The translations under genes and the position numbers were made by a program. 64,000 nt of DNA from positions 14,803,494 through 14,867,493 of the forward strand of contig CM076192.1 of NCBI GenBank assembly GCA_038277395.1. Reading direction: 5' to 3'. Positions 22,206-31,701 of this stretch are shown here, piece by piece (position 1 is the first letter of the stretch; every line of letters begins with the position of its first letter). This DNA is from Dryocosmus kuriphilus. Lineage: Eukaryota; Arthropoda; Insecta; Hymenoptera; Cynipidae. Below the pieces are notes generated by a model. It was not told the origin of the DNA. It did not search any database and saw nothing but the letters and a program-made list of their open reading frames with translations.

Positions 22206-23022
22206 AACTTTGCCTCTTTTATCTTGTTTTAAACAATAATTGAGCTACTGAATAAAACTCTGTTTTAAAACGAATTTTTCTCTTCATTTGTTTTCGATTT
22301 TCTTATTATTCGAGTAAATTTATAATAAATGTAACCGGATCTCAACGAGGCGTGCGCAAAAACTCCTTGTAGTAGGAAACAGGACTTTTATCGTTAGGAG
22401 TGTGCGGAATGTCCTCAGGTGAATTTTTATATTCAAATTTGAATTTGCCGCGAAGAACTCCACTAGACTGTCACAAAATCCATCAGGTTACGCTACCTAG
22501 TGGTGACTTGTCAGCACTAAGTCAGGGATACAAAATTAAGTTGTGTGCCTCACGCAGTGTTCAGGCCCATACATGCGTAAACAAATTGCTCCAAATGTTC
22601 TTGTATTTAAACAAAATTTTTGTTTTTTGTGTTCTTTATTTTATAAAATAGGATTTTCTACTCCTTTTACTATTTAGCAAAAGTATATTATGTAAACTTA
22701 TATTTTATGTAACATCTTTTTGTTATTTCAAAAACGTTTTTTGCTTTGTTACCTTTTCCGAAAAAATATCGTAAAAAAGTCAGTATCCGATGTAAAATTT
22801 TTAAAAATTTGAAAACTAACGAAATGGTGGCGATTTTTCTGAAAATCTGTAGACTTATTTTCTCAAAACGGCAAGCAGAAATATTTGTACAACATGAATG
22901 AAATGTAGTATTTCAAAAACTTCACCCACATTGTCTAGGTATTAATCATGGAATGTTTTAGTTAGAATATATCAGAAAGATTCAATGAATAATGTAACAG
23001 ATACATTATTTTGAAATGTCAC

Positions 23023-23400
23023 AGAAAAATTTTCACGGAGTTGGAAATAAATGTTTCGTCTGTTAAATTGCATTAACATTTAATATTTATTGCTGTTGCA
23101 ATATTGAACAAACAATATTTTGAAAAGATTACATTAATACTGTTTTAGATACATTTTTTGGAAATGTATCAAAAACATTTTCACGGAGTTGCAAATGAAA
23201 TGTTCCATATGTAACATTGCATTAACATTTTAGATTTATAACAGGTTCAATATTGAAAGAGCAATATTTTTGAAACGTTACATTAGTAATGTTTCAGCTA
23301 CATTATTTTGAAATGTTGCAAAAACATTTTCACGGAGTTGCAAATGAAATGTTTCATTTGAAAGATTTTATAAACATTTCTGATGTATTGCAGGTGCAAT
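23023..23400. repeat. Tandem repeat, 148-149-bp period
   Basis: TTTCACGGAGTTG begins at 23031, 23179 and 23328. Each is followed by AAATGTTYC.T.TGTAA and preceded by ACATT.TTTTGAAATGT. Three similar units form the right repeat block of the putative THAP element. Confidence 0.85.
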
Positions 23401-23455
23401 ATTTCATCAAAAATTAATCTCCAATGTTTCTCATACATATATATTATGTATATAC

Positions 23456-23458
<3 letters not shown>

Positions 23459-23508
<50 letters not shown>
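23459..23508. repeat. (AT)n microsatellite
   Basis: About 25 AT units with related TATATACAT words on both sides. Confidence 0.95.
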
Positions 23509-23516
<8 letters not shown>

Positions 23517-23725
23517 AATGTATATACATTTGTATAGGACATTGTCCTATACAAAAATATGATAATTCTATTAGTTTTCGAAATAATGAAGAAAATGTTG
23601 CAGTTTTTTGTGTTCAACTCGCTACAAGTTCTATAATAATAGGAATGTTTTAATAAAAATTCCAGAAAATATAGCGAAACTACCAGTATTTATAGAATTT
23701 CAGTGAATTGTCACTAAAAATTTAG

Positions 23726-24862
23726 AACGACTTTTATTCTTCTCATGGCGTAAATTAGATATTGAAAGCTTCAAACGCTTCGGGAGTCTAACGAATTTTC
23801 ATAAAATTAAAATTAAACATCACTTAAATTTTTAGTAAAGTTCAAAGAAGTTTTTTTTGGAAATTTCAGGCAATTTTGTTTTACAGTTTAAAAGTAACAA
23901 TTGATTTAAAATCTCAGCGCTGTCCCGTGCGCGCGTCAGGCGTCAGCTCGTCCTGCAATACAAACGCGTCTGTATAACAGCGGACGATCGAAAGGTCAAG
24001 CCGGCCACAAAAATAATAATGAAGAATAATGTACGATAATAAATGTACGATAAAAAAATGTACAATTTCCTTATAAATAATTTACTTATTTTCATCACTG
24101 TCTTCAGTGGCGTCTTAAGGAGAATTATTTTCAGTAAATTGCGAAAAATAATTTTCAAAGTGTTCTTATCCAGGGGCGCTTAAATAATTAAAGAAACTTT
24201 CCACATCTTTTATTGGAGCCGCTTTTAGTCTAGTTAGATGTGGAGAAGTTTTTGCAAGATCTTTTAGTTTAAGATCAGTAGTAAAAAAAAAGTGGTTATC
24301 TTCTTCAGTTATCAATTCAGCAATTTTGTTACTCTTAAACTATAAAACAGAATTGTCTGATGTTTCCCAAAAAACTTCCCTGAATCCTACTGAACATTTT
24401 TTTTTTTTTTTTTTTTTCGTGGTTGGAGGAGGGGAAATATTGCATAAGACACCCCAGTGCGGGTAGTGTCGGATTCTTACAGACAGTTGCCCCTCCCCCT
24501 GGCGCTCAGACTAAGTCCATTGTGCCTTTCCATTTATTTTCAACAGTTGAGATACTGCTATCTACAACTGTTGTATTCTTCATTGCTGAGGGGCCGTCCT
24601 CATTAGGGCCGTCCCCCATTCGCGATTAGTTAGATGAAGATCCCCCAGGGAGATCCTCATTTATTTTGTTTTCTGTGTTCGCCATACTAGGCCCTACGTG
24701 AGAAGCTGGGGATTTAAAGGACTGCTCCCTGCAGAGCCCCGCTTACAGGGATACTGAACATTTAGGTGACGGTTAATTTTAATTTTCTGAAAATTCACTC
24801 GACTTCGACTCCCGAATCGTTTGAAACTTTCAATATCTAATTTGCGACATGAAAATAATAAA
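23726..24862. repeat. Inverted-repeat element, arms about 95 bp
   Basis: The left arm (about 23735-23820) contains AAATTAGATATTGAAAGCTTC and CGGGAGTC. The right arm (about 24764-24855) carries the reverse complements, GAAACTTTCAATATCTAATT and GACTCCCG. Identity is roughly 85-90 percent. A younger retroposon (24400-24751) is inserted at the inner edge of the right arm. No coding potential is visible, so it is probably a MITE or fragment of a DNA transposon. Confidence 0.7.
24388..24763 (-). mobile_element. Poly(A)-tailed retroposon with 12-bp target duplication
   Basis: TACTGAACATTT occurs at 24388-24399 and 24752-24763. The 352-bp insert starts (minus strand) CCCTGTAAGCGGGGCTCTGC at 24751 and ends in a run of A (T run 24400-24417 on the plus strand). 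Poly(A) plus a perfect 12-bp duplication is the signature of LINE-driven target-primed insertion. The insert has short open segments interrupted by stops, no RT and no obvious tRNA-like head. It is a SINE or the processed 5' part of some transcript. Confidence 0.85.
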
Positions 24863-25011
24863 AATCGTTATAAATCAATAAATATATAATAAAAAATTTT
24901 TATTTTACAATAAATTAAAAAAATATGTATATTTTTAAAGGTGTTTATATACTCCTGTCCCTTAAGGGTTTTGAGAGTCTCCCAGAACAATTACCACCAA
25001 TTTTTACAATT

Positions 25012-25269
25012 TTTTCCTAGTCTCTCTCTCTCTCTCTCTCTCTCTCGAAATCGCCCAGGGGCCCCCAAGCAACTTGCCCCTTGATATGAAGCATCTTCCC
25101 TGAAAGATCACTGGCCTCTTTATGAGGGACCTACAGTTTAACGTGGGTTCCGAACCACGAGAGGCTTGGTAGAAGTACATAGAAAATTCCATTGTTAGCC
25201 GGATCAGGATTCGAACGCCGGACCTCTTACTTGCAAGGCCGGCGCACTACCACCTGAGCCAACTGAGCC

Positions 25270-25270
<1 letters not shown>
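25012..25270 (-). mobile_element. tRNA-headed SINE, about 250 bp, (GA)n tail
   Basis: The minus-strand head (25270-25197) has Pol III box A (TGGCTCAGGTGGTAGTGCG) and box B (GCGTTCGAATCC) in tRNA spacing. A CTTGCAAG anticodon-like loop suggests an Ala-type origin, but the anticodon stem no longer pairs well. A tRNA-unrelated body follows (25196-25047) and then a (GA)n tail at 25046-25021. Upstream it abuts a (TA)n microsatellite. Confidence 0.8.
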
Positions 25271-25272
<2 letters not shown>

Positions 25273-25323
<51 letters not shown>

Positions 25324-25358
25324 CTTTTATTATTAATATTCTCAATATAAATATAAAA

Positions 25359-25396
<38 letters not shown>
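25273..25396. repeat. (TA)n microsatellites
   Basis: Two (TA)n runs (about 25273-25320 and 25362-25396) are separated by AT-rich unique sequence. Confidence 0.95.
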
Positions 25397-25406
<10 letters not shown>

Positions 25407-25481
25407 AATTTTAATTAACTAATGATATAATTATTAATCTTCTAAGGGGCTGTTCAAGTATTACGTAAGTATTCTGAGTGT

Positions 25482-25496
25482 GGGGGGGGGGGGGGG
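25482..25496. repeat. G15 homopolymer with GGGGCTGTTCAAGTATTACG upstream
   Basis: A G run lies just outside the left end of the Polinton. The string GGGGCTGTTCAAGTATTACG at 25446-25465 looks like a terminus of some DNA transposon family, but I cannot name it. Confidence 0.3.
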
Positions 25497-25520
25497 TAAA
25501 CGAAAACTTACTCTCCGGGC

Positions 25521-26036
25521 TAAGTTATCGTCAGTCGGCATTACCCTTGGTTGGTAAGGTAGGGTTCTGGGTCCATTAGAAATATGACAGTTTGTTACCA
25601 TCAGTCGATAAGGTAGGAATATTGAGTGGATAGTTACCATTATTCGGTAAGGTAGAAATCTGTCACGTGTAAATTTGACGTTATTCGTTAAGGAAGGGTT
25701 CTGTTCCAGACTACATACCTCGAGAATTGACGTGGTTCATGTCTGTGCTAAGCTTATTCTCGATTATTTTAGTACGCTGTAGCTAGAGACACGAAATTCC
25801 CCCTTGACCCTTTTATCACCTAGAACATGTAGAAATGCAGTCAAAGTTATGTATTGGAATTTACATCTCTCTTCTACAAATACTGTAGGTGATGTATTAT
25901 GGGGATTTCTAGTTTCTAGACACGCATCGACACGTTTCAACACGCAATTTCTCGACATGAAGGTAAAGAGTTAAATAAAATACTTACCTGTAAAAATTTC
26001 TATCCATCGCAGTATTTGAAAGTAGAGTGTGAAATC
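25521..26036 (+). repeat. Left terminal inverted repeat of the Polinton
   Basis: The outer half holds four degenerate units of the type GGTAAGGTAG.(A/G).TTCTG...GTTACCAT. The inner half runs from the CTCGAGAATTGACGTGGTTCATG region to AAAGTAGAGTGTGAAAT. It mirrors 39867-40560. Confidence 0.9.
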
Positions 26037-26284
26037 CATCGTTGGTCTTCTTGTTGTTTGAAGGAACGAAATTTGTGCAAAGCGGAAAGAAACGCGTGAA
26101 ATCCTTTTCACTCTCTCTCTCTCTCTCTTTCTTATCCATAAATTAAAACTAAGTAAATTAAGGTAATGCAAAGCGGAAAAAACGTCAGACTCACTTTTCT
26201 TATCTATAAACTAAAATTAAGTAATAATTACACACAGGCAGTTTATCTTTGAATGTTCTAATTTATTATTCACACAAAGCTTCC

Positions 26285-26617
26285 TCAAGACAAAGCTCTT
26301 TTATTCACATAATTAAATTCAAAAAGATTGTATTTTCTTCCAAAGTAGCAGAAAGACAGTTTTTTAGCCTGGATCGCTACTTCCATCTTCTCGAACGTAC
26401 CCGTATAGGCTGAACCCTCAAAAATCTTCCTTATTCTGCTCGGCAAGTAGACTGCGATCTCATTCTCCAACTTTGCCACGAATTTTGTGCCATATTTCGT
26501 TTGAAGTTTGATGATTTTGGTAACAGCATACTTCTTCATCACTTTCAGGTTAGATAATGATTTCACTGGTAAGAATTATTCCAATCGGCCAACATGATTA
26601 ATAGCGCTGAGATCCAT
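26285..26617 (-). pseudogene. Small conserved Polinton-end protein, about 110 codons, possibly ssDNA-binding-like
   Basis: From ATG 26617 (MDLSAINHVGRLE) the frame meets a TAA after 13 codons, then stays open to 26285. The body has alternating hydrophobic/charged stretches (KIIKLQTKYGTKFVAKLEN, IAVYLPSRIRKIFEG, KLSFCYFGRKYNLFEF), which look like a small beta-barrel (OB-like) protein. I recall similar small proteins in insect repeats but cannot name a function. A TCTATAAAAG motif lies 85 bases upstream (26711-26702). It sits between the duplicated TIR segments, apart from the main gene block. Confidence 0.5.
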
Positions 26618-26701
26618 CTTCTTCTCTGGGTAATTAATTCTGAATAGACGTTACACTCTGTATGTTCAATGACAGACTGAAGCCTCTGCAATCCGATACA
26701 G

Positions 26702-26711
26702 CTTTTATAGA
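26702..26711 (-). promoter_or_regulatory. TATA-type motif TCTATAAAAG upstream of the small gene
   Basis: On the minus strand TCTATAAAAG lies 85 bases before ATG 26617. The same core occurs before other genes of this element. Confidence 0.5.
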
Positions 26712-27064
26712 CCAGTACCCCCACTCTGCCTACAATCTAGAGGGTTCAAGAAAGTTCTAGAAGCTCGACAAGTTTCATCACGTTACGCATTATGTGTGCA
26801 ACGGGGATTTCCGAGTACTCGACAAGTTTTAACACGCATTTCAAAGTCGGAGTGGCGTTTCTCGAAGTTTCTTAGAAGGTTAGATTACACAAAATGGTAC
26901 AAAGATTTCAACCGAAATTGGTGATTCAAAGTTTCTCGATGCTCGGAGCGTGAAATTCAACCTATCGATGTGCTGAAGTCCATCAACTTAAAACCAACTG
27001 AAAAAATCAACTTATCCATAAAAATTAAAAACTAAGTTGATAAGGTTAAAATAAAGTTAAAACT

Positions 27065-27340
27065 TCTTTACAGAGGCACGAAATCCCCACTCTTACCCCT
27101 TCTCTCACCCATAAGCATGTAGAAATGTAGTCAAGGTTATGTAATGGAATTTACGTCTCTCTTCTACGAATACTCTAGGTGACGTATTATGGGGATTCCC
27201 AGTTTCTAGACAGGCATCGACAGGTTTCAACACGCAATATCTTGACATGAAGGTAAAGAGTTAATAAAATACTTACCTGTAAAAATGTCTACCCATCGAT
27301 GTTTCAAAGTAGAGTGTGAAATCCATCGTTGTTTTTGTTT
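27065..27340 (+). repeat. Third, internal copy of the inner half of the TIR
   Basis: 27065-27340 repeats 25784-26060 in direct orientation with about 90 percent identity (GAGGCACGAAATCCCC, GCATGTAGAAATG.AGTCAA, GTGTGAAATCCATCG). The two copies bracket the small gene at 26285-26617. This points to an internal duplication or a recombination between element ends. Confidence 0.9.
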
Positions 27341-27514
27341 GAAAAAACGAAGCGGAAAATGCACAACTTATCCATAAATTAAAACTAAGTTGATGGTGTT
27401 AAAATAAAGTTAAAGCTTCTTTACATATAAACTTTTTTCTGTTTATTCAAGAAAACTTAAGCTCAGAATATAAAGTAGAATCTTAACCTATTTACACAGG
27501 AGAACAAAACGTTT

Positions 27515-28165
27515 TTAAGAGTAAATAAATTCACAACCAGTAAGCGATATGATGTTTGAGGTATCAAGATCTTTCATCTCATCATCATCAGGATTTTTCA
27601 TCTCATAATCATTCACACTATTATCAACATCATCATCATCATCATCATCATCGATTTTACTTGTAATATAATGTCTAATAGTAGACTGATCCCGAGGAGT
27701 TAAGAACCAGTTCCTGAGATCAAGAGCACTTCGAACTGCACAATTTATATACCAGCACTAAGTGTGGTGATTACACCTCATGCAAACTGTAGGGTGTAAT
27801 TTTCGGAGTGAAGGATAATCAAAATCTTCGAGATTACTTACATCTTTCAGAAGCTGCTTCAACCATCTCTTCCTTTCCAATCCTTTAACGTAGACTGCAT
27901 TGGCACCACGCAGTCTTTCCCGAATTATGTGCCTCACTTCTTCGTAGAGTATGTCACCAGAACTCCATTCGAGACCATGAAAATTGTGCGTTAGCCACAA
28001 ATTTTCACTCTTGTAGCGGGCTGACAGCACATGCCAGTAGCAAGGAGGTTCAAAGAGATAAACCACAGGTTGAGAGACTTCCTGGAGAGAAACTACAGTC
28101 AACTCCTTGAAGGAAAACTGGTTAATGGGCTTCTTGAAGCCTTGCACGTTCACTATGAACTCCAT
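27515..28165 (-). pseudogene. Conserved Polinton protein of unknown function (VNVQGF motif, acidic tail)
   Basis: ATG 28165 (MEFIVNVQGF) is chosen because the conserved part starts there; the open frame reaches back to 28282. Residues include FSFKELTVVSL, YLFEPPCYWHVL, NFHGLEWSSG, AVYVKGLERKRWL and a C/H-rich part (CMRCNHH). An in-frame TAG at 27758 interrupts it. Beyond that it continues with NCAVRSALDLRNWF and a run of Asp (a GAT repeat) to a stop at 27515. This family recurs beside Polinton capsid genes in insects. An N-terminal D/N-V-Q-G-F and later His resemble a nuclease-like fold, but this is a guess. It lies just downstream of the major capsid gene on the same strand. Confidence 0.6.
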
Positions 28166-28282
28166 TTCGCCGAAAACCGAATTCTGGTTGTTGAAATCAT
28201 CTCTTTCATAACTTTTATCCCCACTACCACTCTCAACCCTACCACTGACATTACTCCCCACCACTGTCATTACCCCCACCAC

Positions 28283-29618
28283 TTAAATCAACTTTTTTAC
28301 ACTACCACTGAGAGGCTGATATTGAATAAGGCAACCGTGTATGATGAGGCAGTAGGCTAAAGTTTCAGCGGGAAAATTGTCTCCAGATTCAAATTCCAAG
28401 CGCACGTCCACTGAGCTCTGTTTGAGAAACTCATTTTGTTTTGAGCAATCGATAACAGCTAAAGGAGCGTGTTCTCTGAAATCGTTTTTCTTCAACATTG
28501 GTTCAGGTTCTTTACTATAGTAGGCTGCCTGAAAGTTTGCATACATCTCATACAGTAGTGCAAACTGATTGTGATTAATGTTCAGATTTAGATTGCCGTA
28601 CGGATAGTACTGTGAATTGAGGAACACCTTGACCACCCCACCTTGCCTGTTTTGAAACTCAGGATAACGTAACGTGGTTTCTCCAACTGAGTTGACGTTT
28701 TCACAGTCCATATGTGTCTTGACGTGTTGAAGAGCAGGGGATATTCATACGATTTTCATGAGCGAAAATTCATAGTGGTCAGAGGGTCTTTTTCAATAAA
28801 GTTCAGCAACTGTTTCTTCTGCTGATCTGAAGCCATCACATATGGTATCATTCACTCCACTTTCGGAATCGAGATCCTAAATTGTTCTTCGTTTCCAGGA
28901 TCTTGGCGTTGTTGAACGATGGTGTTCAAGTCACTGCGTGATCTTGTCAGGATAAGTTCATGCCTTGCATTTACAATGATTTTTCGATAGTTTTCAGCGA
29001 ATCCTAGGATCATACTGAGCGGTATAGTGACATCAAAGTATCATCATTGGTAAGACGTCCTGTTCCTTCGGGAATACCTAGCCATCCTGCATTCTCCATG
29101 AGATAACTTTGTCCAGGAGTGAGGGAGACGTAGCCTTTTTTTGGTGCTCGTGAGACCGAAATTTTTGCAACGATCAATCTCAATACCATTGAGTTCATAG
29201 CGAACTTCATCAAACAGAGAGGAGATTGCATTGCTCAATAAGGTTGTGGCAGTAACATTTCTGGCTAAATCATCATCTCTTGTCAGTCTTCCGTAGACGT
29301 GCAGTGAACTTTTACTGGTCAGTACAGACAAATCTTGATGCTGGACAGTGATTCGAATTTCATCACTGTTGTTGAATGACGATGAAGTTTAAGGTTGATG
29401 AGCATGAATCTCATAGTGAGATATGGACTCGTCAAATTTCAATGGTGCTTGAATGTTTAATATTTCTTCCATTATTTCCCTTTTTTGTTGCAACAGCTGG
29501 AGATGACAAATATTTTCAATTTCTTTATTTTACCTTGAGGTCCAGTTGTTTCAAAAGGAGCACGTTCTGAGGTGCTAGCGCCTTGCATGCTGGCTGATAA
29601 CTGAGCTGTGTATGGCAT
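28283..29618 (-). pseudogene. Polinton major capsid protein (double jelly-roll type)
   Basis: The gene starts at ATG 29618 (MPYTAQLSASMQG). Recognisable pieces in order are KFDESISHYEIHAHQP, SSLHVYGRLTRDDDLARN, SSLFDEVRYELNGIEID, an ILGFAENYRKIIVNARHE segment, then FLNSQYYPYGNLNLNIN, EMYANFQAAYY and APLAVIDCSKQNEF. They fit the major capsid protein of insect Polintons, a vertical double-jelly-roll protein forming the icosahedral shell. At least four defects are visible: in-frame stops after HAHQP (about 29395), after KVE and after FRS (28740-28870), and frameshifts near 29110 and 29500. A TCTATATAAG motif lies 9 bases before the ATG. Confidence 0.88.
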
Positions 29619-29627
29619 CTTGTCTCC

Positions 29628-29637
29628 CTTATATAGA
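29628..29637 (-). promoter_or_regulatory. TCTATATAAG motif 9 bases upstream of the capsid ATG
   Basis: Minus-strand GTCTATATAAGGGAG precedes ATG 29618. The near-identical GTCTATATAAGAGAG precedes the minor capsid gene at almost the same distance. A normal TATA box so close to an ATG would place the transcript start inside the gene, so this may be a different, virus-type promoter. Confidence 0.5.
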
Positions 29638-29667
29638 CTCCTTTGCGATTGTACACAATACCTATTA

Positions 29668-30396
29668 TTACGATGATGATTTGACGTGTAGTCGTATTGT
29701 TATAATCTCTCCTCGAAAACTCACCAAGTCTCCGTCTTGGTCAACAGCGCGGAGCTGAATTTGGTGTATTGTCTTCACGGCGATTGGCAGATAAATGACA
29801 TGTGACGGTACTTCCACAATCTTATATCCTGGTCGAACAAGAGGAAAGAATTCGTGAATCGTGTGCACTTTGCGCTCGTTGATGTAAGCTCCTGTTGTGA
29901 CATTACACTCGACTCGTAAAGCATTCACTTTGAGAATAGTTACAGGTAGATCAGAAGTATGAGTCTTATTGGCCTCAGGAACACGAGTTGCAAAACACAA
30001 CAATCGTCCAATCGAATCCACTAGTCGAAAGTCTACTTCATGATCACATATTATCTCACTGCGCAGTGTGTTATTATTTGGTTTGATGTTTATTGTAATG
30101 CCGCCACTCGCTAGAATCTTCTAGACATATCTCTCGACGTCTTCATTATCATAACTGACAGTGGGTATGGCAACTCTCCTCGGAACGACCTTAATTGTAT
30201 TCGCTTCCAGCGTTAAAGTTAGAAATCGCATTGAATGTGAGCAATTCAACGAGATCAAGAGCGTAGTTCTTGTGTGGAGAGAGTTCTATTGGTGGGAAGT
30301 ACTCTATCTCGGGCACAGAAGAGTTACCCGTTATGGTGAGAGTAAATAACTCGTTCATGATGGTGTTCTTCTCTCTACTGTCTCTAATCAGTACAT
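29668..30396 (-). pseudogene. Polinton minor capsid (penton-like) protein
   Basis: Pieces in order: VLIRDSREKNTIMNELFTLT, VPEIEYFPPIELSPHKNYAL, LVELLTFNAISNF, then in the next frame INIKPNNNTLRSEI, VDSIGRLLCFATRV, LRVECNVTTGAYINERKVH and VPSHVIYLPIAVKTIHQIQL. These match the single-jelly-roll minor capsid protein found beside the major capsid gene in insect Polintons. A likely start is ATG 30396, followed by an apparent one-base loss. Another frameshift lies near 30185 and an in-frame TAG near 30121. Confidence 0.82.
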
Positions 30397-30830
30397 CACA
30401 CTCTCTTATATAGACAGTATTTGTCTCTTGCATACAGCTGTTTACACAAAAATTTGAAATACAAGTTTCCACACTCAACACTGTCATAGTCCTGATATCT
30501 ATCATGATTGTACTTTATTACGCTACCAACACCGAGATATTCGACAAGATCCGATGGTGGACGAAGATTACCGAAACTCTCCAAGTATAGAACATTATTA
30601 CCGATCTTTCTATATGTTACCTAGCGAGTACCAGGGCAGTAACTGTCGTCAAGATTTACAATAGCTGACTCAGTTTGACAGAGACCACACACTGGCACCT
30701 CATTACGCATAAACACTCCACGGAAATGTGGAATTTTTAAAGCTTTAGCATACTTCAACAGATCGGCATCAGTGAGTGCACGACGAGGTAGCTTTACTAC
30801 AAGTTTTTTGATGCTGGCCTTAGACGAAGT
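30396..30830 (-). pseudogene. Adenovirus-type maturation protease (cysteine protease), catalytic His lost
   Basis: It begins with VVKLPRRALTDADLLKYAKA and IPHFRGVFMRNE (about 30820-30700), then AIVNLDDSYCPGTR, a stop, VTYRK, and in frame 30584-30396 ESFGNLRPPSDLVEYLG, YQDYDSVECGNLYFKFL. This is the order of a C5-type protease that cleaves virion precursors: His in GTHW, acidic residue in DSFG, Cys in NCGH. Here GTHW is GTR-stop, DSFG is ESFG, and the Cys is present. Its start overlaps the end of the PLA2-like protein gene in another frame. Confidence 0.78.
30405..30414 (-). promoter_or_regulatory. TCTATATAAG motif upstream of the minor capsid gene
   Basis: Minus-strand GTCTATATAAGAGAGTGTGATG: the motif ends 8 bases before the presumed ATG at 30396, mirroring the arrangement at the major capsid gene. 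Confidence 0.5.
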
Positions 30831-31615
30831 CCCTGTCCTTTCATATGAAGTCCCAGTCCTTTCCTGTAAGGTTTCAGGTGTAACTTCTTTCCTAGGACAA
30901 TAGTCTCCATTGACTTGTGATTACGTTGAGCCTTCGCGAGTTGTTGTTTAGCTGCGTTAACATCGTTAACGGTCTTGGATACACCAGCTGCTCCACCAGT
31001 AAGAGCTCCAAGTGCACTGAGTCCAGCATATATGGGAATCAGTGGCAAAACACCACCGACTTTCGACGGTATTGGTAGAACACGCGGATTTGTCAATTAT
31101 GCACTTTTGACAGCTTCCTGTGCACCTCAGATTGCAGACTTAATGGCCACTTTTGCATCACTACTTCGCCTCATTGCTTTCTTAGCTGTATTCACAATCT
31201 TTGTAAATCCTATTACTTTCTTCTTCCTCTTTGAATTGAGCTTCCTCTTCTCTGAACTGGATTTCCTCTTCAACCCCATACTGAGTTTTCCTTTAGCATT
31301 CATTACGTTCTTTATTGCTAGTGCTGCCGCTTCATCGTCAATTCTAGCGTTTTTAGAAAATACTCGCTGCCACTGTTTACTCACAAGTACACGATCTGCA
31401 GAGTTTCTCGCTTCAACGTTCTCACGATTACGTGAACATTCAATGTCGTGTTCTTTACACGCTGCGTCTAGAGGATTGATACCGGGATCGTCTCTAGCAA
31501 GTCGTTTGACTAACTTAGTACCTAGACCGCAGTGTTGATAGACAGGTAAATGCAACGCAAACGGCAAGTTGTTGATGAGTCAATTGACTGAGCCTTTACC
31601 TCGATACAAAATCAT
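30797..31615 (-). pseudogene. PLA2-like virion protein with Gly/Lys-rich C-terminus
   Basis: One continuous frame runs from ATG 31615 to a TAG at 30797 (about 270 codons) with in-frame stops near 31582, 31127 and 31099. The N-terminal part has HCGLGTKLVKRLARDDPGIN then PLDAACKEHDIECS, the Gly-rich loop and HD pair of the phospholipase A2-like fold found in parvovirus VP1 and in Polinton virion proteins. Then come a basic, probably nuclear-targeting region (SSSEKRKLNSKRKKK), a hydrophobic segment (LPLIPIYAGLSALGALTGG), and a tail with KGLGL-type repeats. Membrane penetration at entry is the inferred role. It is divergently transcribed from the ATPase gene. Confidence 0.75.
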
Positions 31616-31701
31616 TCCTCACTGAACGGAGGTTAGCACGCAACTGACCTGAAAGCTATAAAAGCGCTATATTTATAGATTTTGCGACAGTAGAAGTCAA
31701 A
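31616..31701. promoter_or_regulatory. Divergent promoter between PLA2-like protein and ATPase genes
   Basis: Only 86 bases separate the two start codons. Plus strand: GCTATAAAAG at 31655-31664, 38 bases before ATG 31702. Minus strand: TCTATAAATA at 31679-31670, 55 bases before ATG 31615. The two motifs overlap head to head, indicating a compact bidirectional promoter that coordinates the structural and packaging blocks. Confidence 0.6.

Larger units (their letters stand above)
20150..23430. mobile_element. Probable decayed THAP-domain DNA transposon with long subterminal repeats
   Basis: AATGTTGCAA-type repeats occupy 20150-20560 on the left. Related repeats in the opposite sense occupy 22920-23420 on the right. 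Between them lies a THAP-domain exon (20879-21008). Repeat-rich ends around a THAP protein would suit P- or Kolobok-type transposons. I cannot define exact ends or a target duplication, and no DDE domain is visible. Stretches 21010-22900 have no other gene. Confidence 0.35.
26037..27514. other. Left flank of the Polinton outside the small gene
   Basis: Besides the small gene and the internal TIR copy, the stretch holds a (CT)n run (26109-26127), parts mirrored on the right flank (26760-26880), and two related phrases CTTATCCATAAATTAAAACTAAGT (26131 and about 27364) that belong to the duplicated segment. No other gene is seen. Confidence 0.5.

Noticed and set aside
22400..22651. 83-codon plus-strand ORF
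   Set aside because: Unrecognised, ends in AT-rich low-complexity hydrophobic sequence; no supporting signal.
25197..25270. Functional tRNA-Ala gene
   Set aside because: Boxes A and B are kept, but the anticodon stem does not pair and a SINE body with (GA)n follows.
28031..28360. 109-codon plus-strand frame
   Set aside because: Antisense to the capsid gene and its downstream neighbour, which show real family motifs.
30975..31538. 187-codon plus-strand frame, hydrophobic
   Set aside because: Antisense of the Lys-rich PLA2-like virion protein; Lys codons read backwards give Phe/Leu.
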